DNA of 10,397 nt from Candidatus Altarchaeota archaeon. GTDB lineage: Archaea; Altiarchaeota; Altiarchaeia; IMC4; QMZM01. The notes beneath the pieces are model-generated. The model did no database searches. It had not been told where the DNA came from and saw only the letters and a list, made by a program, of their open reading frames with translations. Shown here piece by piece: positions 5,453-10,397 of this stretch; position 1 is the stretch's first letter, and every line of letters begins with the position of its first letter. Location: NCBI GenBank assembly GCA_018897475.1, contig JAHIKS010000139.1, positions 1 to 10,397 of the forward strand, given 5' to 3'. A program made the translations under genes and the position numbers.

Positions 5453-5791
5453 CTAGTAAAGCTTCAACTCCCCGGTAACCTTATCTATTTCTTCCTCGGG
5501 CGCAGGCCCTATACCAACGCACGTTTTTGTCCCTGCCGGAATCTCCGTCTTTCCCATATCCTGAATCAGCTCGGTTGGAAGGCCCGAATCCTTGGCCCTC
5601 ATGAATACGTCAATCAGCCCCTTTTCGTTCTCCACCTTCAGGACGGATTTCTTCTGCCCCTGCCTCATCCAGTCCTTCTTCCACTCGCTCTTCTCAGCTG
5701 CAGAAACGGAGGCATGAGCCACCTGCGCGGACAGCTTCCCCTTGCTCAGATTCAAGTCCTTCCTTGCCACAATGACCTGCTTCAGCTCCAT
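5453..5791 (-). CDS. pth2: Peptidyl-tRNA hydrolase 2
   Basis: A 112-residue Pth2 (EC 3.1.1.29), the archaeal/eukaryotic enzyme that frees tRNA from prematurely released peptidyl-tRNA in the cytoplasm. It shows the family core KQVIVARKDLNLSKGKLSAQ (residues 4-23, with the conserved Lys in the GK motif), VAHASVSA (24-31), LIQDMGKTEIPAGTKT (75-90) and GIGPAPEEEID (93-103). Length is typical and nothing appears missing. The start lies 31 bases from the start of the divergent DHQS II homologue. No Shine-Dalgarno sequence is visible, and a TATA-like box about 27 bases upstream suggests a leaderless mRNA. The toxin-antitoxin pair lies downstream on the same strand but has its own promoter. Confidence 0.95.
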   Translation of the reverse strand: MELKQVIVARKDLNLSKGKLSAQVAHASVSAAEKSEWKKDWMRQGQKKSVLKVENEKGLIDVFMRAKDSGLPTELIQDMGKTEIPAGTKTCVGIGPAPEEEIDKVTGELKLY

Positions 5792-5794
5792 TAG

Positions 5795-5802
5795 TTAAAT
5801 AT
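5795..5802 (+). promoter_or_regulatory. TATA-like box for the DHQS II homologue (leaderless)
   Basis: TTAAATAT, centred about 24 bases before ATG 5822, where no Shine-Dalgarno sequence precedes the gene. It begins 4 bases outside the pth2 start codon on the other strand. Confidence 0.5.
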
Positions 5803-5813
5803 TCCATTCCAAT

Positions 5814-5821
5814 AGTTTAAT
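5814..5821 (-). promoter_or_regulatory. TATA-like box for pth2 (leaderless)
   Basis: On the minus strand a TATTAAA-type box lies about 27 bases before the pth2 ATG at 5791. It abuts the start codon of the divergent gene. The two promoters are interlocked within 30 bases. Confidence 0.45.
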
Positions 5822-6781
5822 ATGTCGAAGGAGTTATGGGTGAGAGCCGATGGCACCGATTCCTGGGAGGAGAGAAAAGAACTCGTAAAGACAGCGCTGG
5901 AGAGCGGAGCCCAGGCAGTGCTTGTTAATGCCGGAGAAGAGAAACTCGTAAGGGAACTGGGAAAGATAAAGGTAGTTTCAGAGGGAGAGGATTCCGATAT
6001 ATTTCTTACTAAAGATATCCAAAAGGTAGAGAATTCTGCTGCGTTCTACTGTGAGATTAAGGGCAAGCAGGACGAGCGCCTCATAGCCGAGGCAGGCAAA
6101 ACTGCGGACTACGTCATAATCAATGCCAAGGACTGGAAGGTCATCCCGCTCGAGAACCTGATTGCCGAGCTGAAGGGCAAGTGCAGTATTCTGGCCGAGG
6201 CAGGCACAGAAAACGAGGCTCGCCTGGCCCTGGAAACCCTCGAGATAGGCACCGACGGGGTTCTCGCCAGCGCAGATTTTACCGAAATCAAGAAGATAAA
6301 GAAGCTGATAGATTCGCTATCCGCGGAGCGGCTGTCACTCAGCACAGTGAAGGTAACCTCCGTTGAGCCGTCGGGAGAGCAGGACAGCACGTCCATCGAC
6401 ACGTGTTCCATTCTAAACCTTGGTGAGGGCCTTTTGGCGGATAATTTCCTGGTCCATTCAGATACAGAGAAAATCCCCTGGATGGAACCAGCGCCGTTCA
6501 GAATAAATATCGGCACTAATTCGAAAATTAAAACTCCTGATGGAATCAAAAAAGTAAAAGAATTAAACCCTGGAGACGAAATCATCTCCGCGAACTTCGA
6601 GGGCAGGACACGAAGGCTCGTAGTCAATGAAATAATCCCCTCAAAGAAGAAGATGCTGAAGGTCAGCGCCGATAACTCCGAGCTAATCATTCCAGACGAC
6701 TCGGCCCTTGTTGGAAGAAAAGGGAAAAAGATTCCCGCCGGAAAACTGAAGCCCGGGGATGAAATATCTATTTCTCAATAA
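5822..6781 (+). CDS. aroB': 3-dehydroquinate synthase II homologue with diverged C-terminal domain
   Basis: A 319-residue relative of archaeal 3-dehydroquinate synthase II (EC 1.4.1.24), which converts 2-amino-3,7-dideoxy-D-threo-hept-6-ulosonate to 3-dehydroquinate with NAD+ for aromatic amino acids. The N-terminal alpha/beta domain is well conserved: SWEERKELVKTALESG (14-29), ADYVIINAKDWKVIPLENLI (95-114), AEAGTENEARLALETLEIG and TDGVLAS. The C-terminal domain starts near residue 171 (LSLSTVKVTSVEP) but is diverged. The family GDRVCIDT is replaced by QDSTSIDT, the GS.SR segment before FLVHS is shortened, and the terminal RHFGM.IEETIIE is absent. The family is usually about 360 residues, so roughly 40 are missing. 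The separate minus-strand gene 6768-7316 encodes precisely the canonical C-terminal domain. Either the two form a split enzyme or this copy has changed function. The start follows a leaderless promoter. Confidence 0.85.
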   Translation: MSKELWVRADGTDSWEERKELVKTALESGAQAVLVNAGEEKLVRELGKIKVVSEGEDSDIFLTKDIQKVENSAAFYCEIKGKQDERLIAEAGKTADYVIINAKDWKVIPLENLIAELKGKCSILAEAGTENEARLALETLEIGTDGVLASADFTEIKKIKKLIDSLSAERLSLSTVKVTSVEPSGEQDSTSIDTCSILNLGEGLLADNFLVHSDTEKIPWMEPAPFRINIGTNSKIKTPDGIKKVKELNPGDEIISANFEGRTRRLVVNEIIPSKKKMLKVSADNSELIIPDDSALVGRKGKKIPAGKLKPGDEISISQ

Positions 6782-7316
6782 TCGTCTCCTCGACGGCCAT
6801 CCCGAAGTGCCGGCCCATTCCCTCCTTATCGACCAGCGCAAGAACCTTGTCTCCGGGTTTCAGGTTGACTACTGAGACTGCCTTACCATCCTCCGTCACG
6901 AGCCTGATTGTCTCGGCATTCTGCAGAAAGGAATGGAATTCCACCTCACCGAGCTTCGCCTCAACAAGCAGGAAGGGCCTGGTTTCTATCTTTGACCTGA
7001 CTACCTTGACTTCCCTCTCCTTCCCATTGGAATCCACCGCAATGACCGGGTCGCCGCCCTTCAGTTCGACGAGATATCGGGTCTTTCCTCCGGGAACCAG
7101 GACGTAGGCAGATACGGGCCCTGCATTTACTCTGAATGGCCTCGTCTCGACGTAGGGATTTTCAACAGTTTCTGAGTGAACGAGAAACATACCTCTCGAC
7201 AGAGAGCCGATAAGCATGCCCTCACCCAGCTTCAGCTCGGTGTCGGTGTCTATGCAGACCCTGTCCCCCAAGCCGACCTCTTCAATCTTCGTTATCTCAA
7301 CAAGAGAAAGTTCCAT
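6768..7316 (-). CDS. Stand-alone C-terminal domain of 3-dehydroquinate synthase II
   Basis: A 182-residue protein matching only the C-terminal half of DHQS II. It starts at the domain boundary (MELSLVEITKIEEVGLGD) and keeps the canonical motifs: GDRVCIDT (17-24), LGEGMLIGSLSRGMFLVHSE (30-49), RPFRVNAGPVSAYVLVPGGK (59-78), LQNAETIRLV (131-140), and the terminal GRHFGMAVEETIIEK (168-182). The roughly 170-residue N-terminal domain is absent, and no trace of it lies upstream, where another gene ends. ATG 7316 is chosen over an in-frame ATG at 7385 because it has a good ribosome-binding site, starts at the domain edge and follows the upstream stop by 2 bases. The 3' end overlaps the convergent full-length homologue by 14 bases. 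It may complement the diverged C-domain of that protein in trans; this is inference. Confidence 0.85.
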   Translation of the reverse strand: MELSLVEITKIEEVGLGDRVCIDTDTELKLGEGMLIGSLSRGMFLVHSETVENPYVETRPFRVNAGPVSAYVLVPGGKTRYLVELKGGDPVIAVDSNGKEREVKVVRSKIETRPFLLVEAKLGEVEFHSFLQNAETIRLVTEDGKAVSVVNLKPGDKVLALVDKEGMGRHFGMAVEETIIEK

Positions 7317-7318
7317 AT

Positions 7319-8191
7319 CTATCCTCTGGAAACGTAGTATATTCCGCCCAAAGTGACGATGACAACCAAAATGAGACCAATCCATAGTGTGGAGTCATCC
7401 GATGCCTCAGTCCGCGGTACGGTCGTCTCTGTTCCAGGCACTGTCGTCTCCGTCCCGGGCACTGTTGTAGTCTCCTCGCCACCTTCATAGCCGGATAGCG
7501 TGTCCCTCAGACCCTCGACCTCGCCAAGGGCGCCGCCGGTCGGGTCCGAGTCCGTAAGCCTCATGTCAATGTCCGAGAACATCCAGTCGATTTTCTGGAT
7601 GGATGCATCCAGCGCCTCGGAATCCTCCGTGCTGTTCTTCAGGTTCGAGAATTCCAGCTTGAGCTTGTCGAACTGCTCATTGAGGGATTCCCTGCTCATC
7701 CCCGACTGGTTCAGCTTTTTCCCTATGCTGTTCAGCTTTATTATGACGTCCCTTATCTCGCTGGAGCACTCTGTTATGGCGCCGCCGTAATCAGAGCTCT
7801 TCACGCAGCCCTTTTCTAAGTCCCAATCCATCCCCACCGCGCAGACGCACTTTGATTCGTCCTTTACCCATTCGCCCCCAGTTATCCTGCACCAGTTCGT
7901 GCAGCCATCTTCTCCCTCACCGAGGCAGTCGCACTCAAGACCGTTCCATATCTCCCCCTCTGCAGAATATTGGAGGCAGGCCCACTGGCAGACTGTCCGG
8001 TTCTCCTCGGCAAGGCCAACCATGGACCAGGTGCCGTTAGGCATCGGGTTTTGATGTTTGTCATCCCCCGCAAAGTAGTACTTGCACTCTCCAGTCTCCT
8101 CATTCGCTATATGTGTTGGAGGCAGGTATCCAGCAGCAGCCCCCATAACTATAAAAATCCCCACAATAACCAAAATATTTTTAGTTTTCAT
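7319..8191 (-). CDS. Secreted, C-terminally membrane-anchored Cys-rich surface protein
   Basis: A 290-residue protein of no family I recognise. Residues 1-21 form a signal peptide (MKTKNILVIVGIFIVMGAAAG). An extracellular Cys-rich region (residues 36-142) holds 11 cysteines, including two tandem modules of pattern C-x3-C-x(13-14)-C-x-C at 68-89 and 97-117, each with a G.xW element between the pairs. Residues 145-235 are helical and charged. A Thr/Pro linker follows with three TTVP(G/R)TE units (242-262), then a transmembrane helix (about 269-287) and a tail ending SRG. Four N-x-S/T sequons (52, 64, 161, 186) suggest N-glycosylation on the cell surface. The cysteines may form disulfides or bind metal. 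No Shine-Dalgarno sequence precedes the start. It shares an operon with the DHQS II C-domain gene 2 bases downstream, a pairing without an obvious functional link. Confidence 0.82.
   Translation of the reverse strand: MKTKNILVIVGIFIVMGAAAGYLPPTHIANEETGECKYYFAGDDKHQNPMPNGTWSMVGLAEENRTVCQWACLQYSAEGEIWNGLECDCLGEGEDGCTNWCRITGGEWVKDESKCVCAVGMDWDLEKGCVKSSDYGGAITECSSEIRDVIIKLNSIGKKLNQSGMSRESLNEQFDKLKLEFSNLKNSTEDSEALDASIQKIDWMFSDIDMRLTDSDPTGGALGEVEGLRDTLSGYEGGEETTTVPGTETTVPGTETTVPRTEASDDSTLWIGLILVVIVTLGGIYYVSRG
7321..7327 (-). promoter_or_regulatory. Ribosome-binding site fixing the start at 7316
   Basis: On the minus strand AGAGGAT lies just before ATG 7316, with its GAGG core six bases away, and overlaps the stop codon of the upstream surface-protein gene. 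It supports translational coupling and the shorter start. Confidence 0.6.
7406..7468 (-). repeat. Three 21-base units encoding a TTVPxTE linker
   Basis: Residues 242-262 of the surface protein are TTVPGTE, TTVPGTE, TTVPRTE in tandem. This is a Thr/Pro-rich, probably O-glycosylated stalk between the ectodomain and the membrane anchor, as in many archaeal surface proteins. Confidence 0.85.
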
Positions 8192-8208
8192 TTTAATTAT
8201 AACTATTA

Positions 8209-8263
8209 GGATTGAGTTCTTTTATTTATTTAACCGGATTGAGTTCTTTTTATTTATTTAACC
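8209..8263. repeat. Tandem direct repeat in the divergent promoter region of eS8
   Basis: GGATTGAGTTCTTTT followed by ATTTATTTAACC is present as a 27-base copy (8209-8235) and a 28-base copy (8236-8263), head to tail. They are identical except for one extra T in the second. Each copy carries an A/T box that could serve as a TATA element. Confidence 0.9.
8249..8260 (+). promoter_or_regulatory. TATA-like box for eS8
   Basis: TTTATTTATTTA inside the second repeat copy is centred about 28 bases before ATG 8283. No Shine-Dalgarno sequence is present, so a leaderless or very short-leader transcript is likely. Confidence 0.5.
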
Positions 8264-8282
8264 TGAATCCATTATAGAGACA

Positions 8283-8639
8283 ATGTTTAGAGGCAAAACA
8301 AAAAAGTCCAGAAGTTGGAGAAGGTACGAGGCAGGTAGAGTGTCTTCCGACACCACTGTAGGGGAGAAGAAGGCAAAGAACATAAGAGTCAGAGGGGGAA
8401 AGGAGAAGGTAAGGCTCGTTGCCGATAATTATGCTCATGTAATCATCGACAAGAAGCCCGTGAAATGCGAAATTCTGTCGGTTGCTGAGAATTCTGCCAA
8501 CAAGGACTTCACCCGGAGGAACATAATCACAAAGGGCGCAATTCTGAAGGCAAAGACCCCTGACGGGAAGGAGATTCAGATAAAGGTCACCTCGAGGCCG
8601 GGACAGGACGGCCTGCTAAACGCAGTTTCTCTTTTGTGA
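8283..8639 (+). CDS. rps8e: Small-subunit ribosomal protein eS8 (S8e)
   Basis: A 118-residue protein of the archaeal/eukaryotic S8e family, a structural component of the 30S subunit that binds 16S rRNA. Motifs visible are a basic N-terminus with KKSRSWRRYEAGR, then VGEKKAKNIRVRGGKEKVRL (about 26-45), AENSANKDFTRRNIITKGAI (about 63-82) and the C-terminal KVTSRPGQDGLLNAVSL. The N-terminus is slightly shorter than in many archaeal versions, which carry a longer Gly/Arg-rich start; total length is near the usual 125-130. The gene appears monocistronic, with its own TATA box upstream and a palindrome-rich spacer before leuA. Confidence 0.95.
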   Translation: MFRGKTKKSRSWRRYEAGRVSSDTTVGEKKAKNIRVRGGKEKVRLVADNYAHVIIDKKPVKCEILSVAENSANKDFTRRNIITKGAILKAKTPDGKEIQIKVTSRPGQDGLLNAVSLL

Positions 8640-8641
8640 GC

Positions 8642-8683
8642 GTCTGGTTAGCATATGCTAATACCCAGACCAATAGTTAACTA
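8642..8683. promoter_or_regulatory. Nested and neighbouring palindromes upstream of leuA (candidate operator or terminator)
   Basis: TTAGCATATGCTAA (8648-8661) is a perfect 14-base palindrome nested within GTCTGG (8642-8647) and CCAGAC (8665-8670), which pair across it. A second perfect palindrome, TAGTTAACTA, follows at 8674-8683, ten bases before the TATA-like box. It could end the eS8 transcript as a hairpin or bind a dimeric regulator of leuA; no T-run follows, which favours an operator. Confidence 0.5.
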
Positions 8684-8692
8684 ATACTAAAA

Positions 8693-8699
8693 TTTATTA
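8693..8699 (+). promoter_or_regulatory. TATA-like box for leuA
   Basis: TTTATTA is centred about 25 bases before ATG 8721. No Shine-Dalgarno sequence is seen, so a leaderless transcript is likely. Confidence 0.5.
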
Positions 8700-8720
8700 C
8701 GCTAACAACCTTACACGAAA

Positions 8721-10199
8721 ATGGCAGGGAAAATAAAGATATTCGACACGACGCTGAGGGACGGGGAGCAGACCCCCGGAGTGGCACTGACCGTAGACAA
8801 CAAGATTCAGATAGCCCAGGCTCTTGCCGACATGGGAGTGGACATAATAGAGGCCGGCTTTCCCATGAACTCAGAGTTTGAATTCCAGGCAGTGAAAAAA
8901 ATAGCAAAGGAAGTTGATACCACCATATGCGGGCTTGCAAGAGCGCTGCAGCCGGACATAGACTCGTGCATCAAGGCGGATGTAAATCTTGTCCATACGT
9001 TCATCTCAACATCGCCACAGCACCTGAAATACCAGATGAACAAGACTCAGGACGAGGTCTACGAGATGGCAGTCAAGGCAGTGGAATATGTTGTGGACCA
9101 TGGCCTGCCGTGTATTTTCTCCCCCATGGACGCTACAAGGAGCGACTTCTCCTATCTACTGAGGGTATGCAAGGGCGTGGAAGAAGCGGGAGCGAAGGTA
9201 ATAAACGTCCCGGATACTGTTGGAGTAATGTACCCCTCGCAGATGAGGGAATTCATTGCTAAGATTCGCAAGGAAGTAAAGATAGACCTTGATGTGCACT
9301 GCCACAACGACTTCGGGATGGCGGTAGCCAACACCCTGGCTGCTGTAGAAGCGGGCTGCAACCAGACTCAGGTCGCTGTAAACGGACTCGGGGAAAGAGC
9401 AGGAAACGCGGACCTGGAACAGGTGGTTATGGCACTGGAGGTCCTGTACAAAATCAAGACCAATATAAAGACCGAGAATATCTATAAGACGAGCAAGCTC
9501 GTCGAGAGGCTAACGGGTGTGCGAGTCATGCCCAACTTCCCCATCGTTGGCGATAACGCCTTCGCTCACGAGTCGGGAATCCACGTCCATGCAATGCTGA
9601 AGAAGGCCGAGACATTCGAGGCCCTGAAGCCGGAGATGGTAGGGGCCAGGAGAAGGTTCGTCATTGGAAAGCACGTTGGAATCCATGGCGTAGATGCAAA
9701 GCTGAAGGAGATTGGCATGGATGTGAGCAAGGAACAGCTGAATGACATAACCAAGAAGGTCAAGGACCTCGGCGGCATGGGCAAAAAGGTATTCGAGGAG
9801 GACCTTGTAGCCATAGCTGAAGACGTAATCGGAAAGGTGCCTGAGAAGGAGGCCATCGTTGAACTCATTGACATGAAATTGAATTTTGAGCTGGGCGAAA
9901 AGCCCGTGGCTTCGATAGTGTTGAATGTCAGGGGCAAGGAGAAGAAGGCCACCGAAGAAGGCGTAGGCCCGGTGGATGCAACCCTTAGCGCAATCAGAAG
10001 CGCAGTCGGCGAGAAGGACATAACCCTTGACGAGTTCCACCTTGACGCAATCACGGGGGGCTCTGACGCCCTTGCTGATGTAACCATAAAGGTCTCCAAC
10101 GCAGGGAAGATGACCCTGGCAAGAGGGGTTCATGAAGACGTGGTTATGGCATCAGTTATAGCATTCATCAACGGGCTTAACAGGATTCTGAAGATATAG
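8721..10199 (+). CDS. leuA: 2-isopropylmalate synthase-type (LeuA/CimA) enzyme
   Basis: A 492-residue member of the DRE-TIM family condensing acetyl-CoA with a 2-oxoacid. The N-terminal barrel shows IFDTTLRDGEQTPG (7-20, catalytic Arg13 and metal ligand Asp14), VHTFISTSPQHLKYQM (91-106), FSPMDATRSD (133-142), VINVPDTVG (160-168), the metal-binding HCHND (His193, His195), NGLGERAGN (221-229) and GDNAFAHESGIHVH (277-290). Residues from about 370 form the regulatory LeuA dimer domain, with GVGPVDATLSAIRSAV (414-429) and AITGGSDALADV, the region where leucine or isoleucine usually binds. LeuA is favoured over citramalate synthase (CimA) and homocitrate synthase (AksA) because of HTFISTSP and INVPDTVG, which resemble leucine-pathway enzymes; CimA is the main alternative. 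The start fits a TATA-like box about 25 bases upstream. No other leu gene is in the window. Confidence 0.87.
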   Translation: MAGKIKIFDTTLRDGEQTPGVALTVDNKIQIAQALADMGVDIIEAGFPMNSEFEFQAVKKIAKEVDTTICGLARALQPDIDSCIKADVNLVHTFISTSPQHLKYQMNKTQDEVYEMAVKAVEYVVDHGLPCIFSPMDATRSDFSYLLRVCKGVEEAGAKVINVPDTVGVMYPSQMREFIAKIRKEVKIDLDVHCHNDFGMAVANTLAAVEAGCNQTQVAVNGLGERAGNADLEQVVMALEVLYKIKTNIKTENIYKTSKLVERLTGVRVMPNFPIVGDNAFAHESGIHVHAMLKKAETFEALKPEMVGARRRFVIGKHVGIHGVDAKLKEIGMDVSKEQLNDITKKVKDLGGMGKKVFEEDLVAIAEDVIGKVPEKEAIVELIDMKLNFELGEKPVASIVLNVRGKEKKATEEGVGPVDATLSAIRSAVGEKDITLDEFHLDAITGGSDALADVTIKVSNAGKMTLARGVHEDVVMASVIAFINGLNRILKI

Positions 10200-10214
10200 T
10201 TTGAGTTAGGCGGC

Positions 10215-10230
10215 GGTGTCCGAAAACACT
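10215..10230 (+). other. Small hairpin after leuA
   Basis: GTGT-CCGAAA-ACAC, plus a closing G-T pair, gives a 4-5-bp stem with a 6-base loop 15 bases after the stop codon. There is no adjacent T-run, so a terminator role is uncertain. Confidence 0.3.
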
Positions 10231-10238
10231 CTATAGCT

Positions 10239-10397
10239 GTTAATATTAATATTTGAGAGATAGAGCGTTGTTTTGGTTTGAGTGGTGTGCTTCTATGTTT
10301 GTTTCCTCTACAGGACAACTGATAAACACTACCACAATGTCTATAATGTTGTGAAGTTGGTATATATCCTACCTATCAGTCAAATATTAATATTAAC
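10239..10397. repeat. Long inverted repeat bounding a gene-free 159-base block
   Basis: The left arm starts GTTAATATTAATATTTGA (10239-10256). The exact reverse complement, TCAAATATTAATATTAAC, ends the window (10380-10397). After two mismatches the arms continue to match for GATAG, so they pair at 23 of 25 positions (10239-10263 with 10373-10397). I see no credible reading frame inside. A TATA-like GTATATATCC (10360-10369) and a CACAA/TTGTG hairpin (10333-10353) lie within. It could be a small non-autonomous transposable element, a regulatory region for a gene beyond the window, or an AT-rich origin-like block. Confidence 0.8.

Noticed and set aside
5822..7316. Pseudogene pair from a broken DHQS II
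   Set aside because: Both frames are long, intact and free of internal stops, and each starts at a sensible place, so two functional genes are more likely than decay.
6768..7385. Longer form of the DHQS II C-domain protein starting at 7385
   Set aside because: The extra 23 residues overlap the upstream gene in another frame and are unlike the family; ATG 7316 has a good ribosome-binding site and sits at the domain edge.
8250..8438. Small minus-strand frame over the start of eS8
   Set aside because: It is antisense to a strongly recognised ribosomal protein gene and has no motif or ribosome-binding site of its own.
9510..10133. Two long minus-strand frames over the 3' half of leuA
   Set aside because: They are shadow frames of a clearly conserved plus-strand enzyme; their products show no recognisable domain.

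Overview
The window comes from an archaeal chromosome. The evidence is archaeal-type riboflavin synthase (RibC) next to lumazine synthase, a 3-dehydroquinate synthase II (DHQS II) of the Methanocaldococcus MJ1249 type, ribosomal protein eS8, Pth2-type peptidyl-tRNA hydrolase, and TATA-like boxes about 25-28 bases upstream of start codons that lack Shine-Dalgarno sequences. RibC and RibH most resemble euryarchaeal (methanogen-like) proteins as I remember them. I cannot place the lineage more precisely; a euryarchaeon or a biosynthetically competent DPANN-type archaeon both fit.

Layout. (1) 1-2935, plus strand: the 3' end of a ParA-family ATPase gene, then after 2 bases an 814-residue, almost proline-free coiled-coil protein, then a small basic coiled-coil protein. 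The large protein begins with a peptide resembling the ParA-activating N-terminus of ParB, and all of its tryptophans sit in Glu-Trp pairs spaced mostly in multiples of seven. This is the best candidate here for an undescribed system. (2) 2972-4855, plus strand: ribB and ribC overlap by 4 bases. ribH is separated from them by about 250 bases that hold what looks like a tnpB-less IS200/IS605 remnant with its own promoter and an omega-RNA-like transcript. (3) 4857-5388, minus strand: an AT-rich PemK/MazF-type toxin-antitoxin pair whose toxin stop lies one base from the ribH stop. (4) 5453-6781: pth2 (minus) and a DHQS II homologue (plus) diverge from a 30-base gap, with TATA-like boxes near each other's start codons. 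(5) 6768-8191, minus strand: a Cys-rich surface protein gene followed, after 2 bases, by a stand-alone C-terminal domain of DHQS II. This gene converges on the full-length homologue and overlaps its end by 14 bases. (6) 8283-10199, plus strand: eS8, then a 2-isopropylmalate synthase-type gene behind a palindrome-rich promoter. (7) 10200-10397: no gene seen; it holds a 25-base near-perfect inverted repeat whose right arm reaches the end of the window.

How the genes work together. ribB, ribC and ribH supply the late steps of riboflavin synthesis. The DHQS II pair would act in the archaeal shikimate branch for aromatic amino acids, and the leuA-like gene in branched-chain amino acid synthesis. 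eS8 and Pth2 serve translation. The ParA/coiled-coil group probably positions or segregates something in the cell; its cargo cannot be read from sequence.
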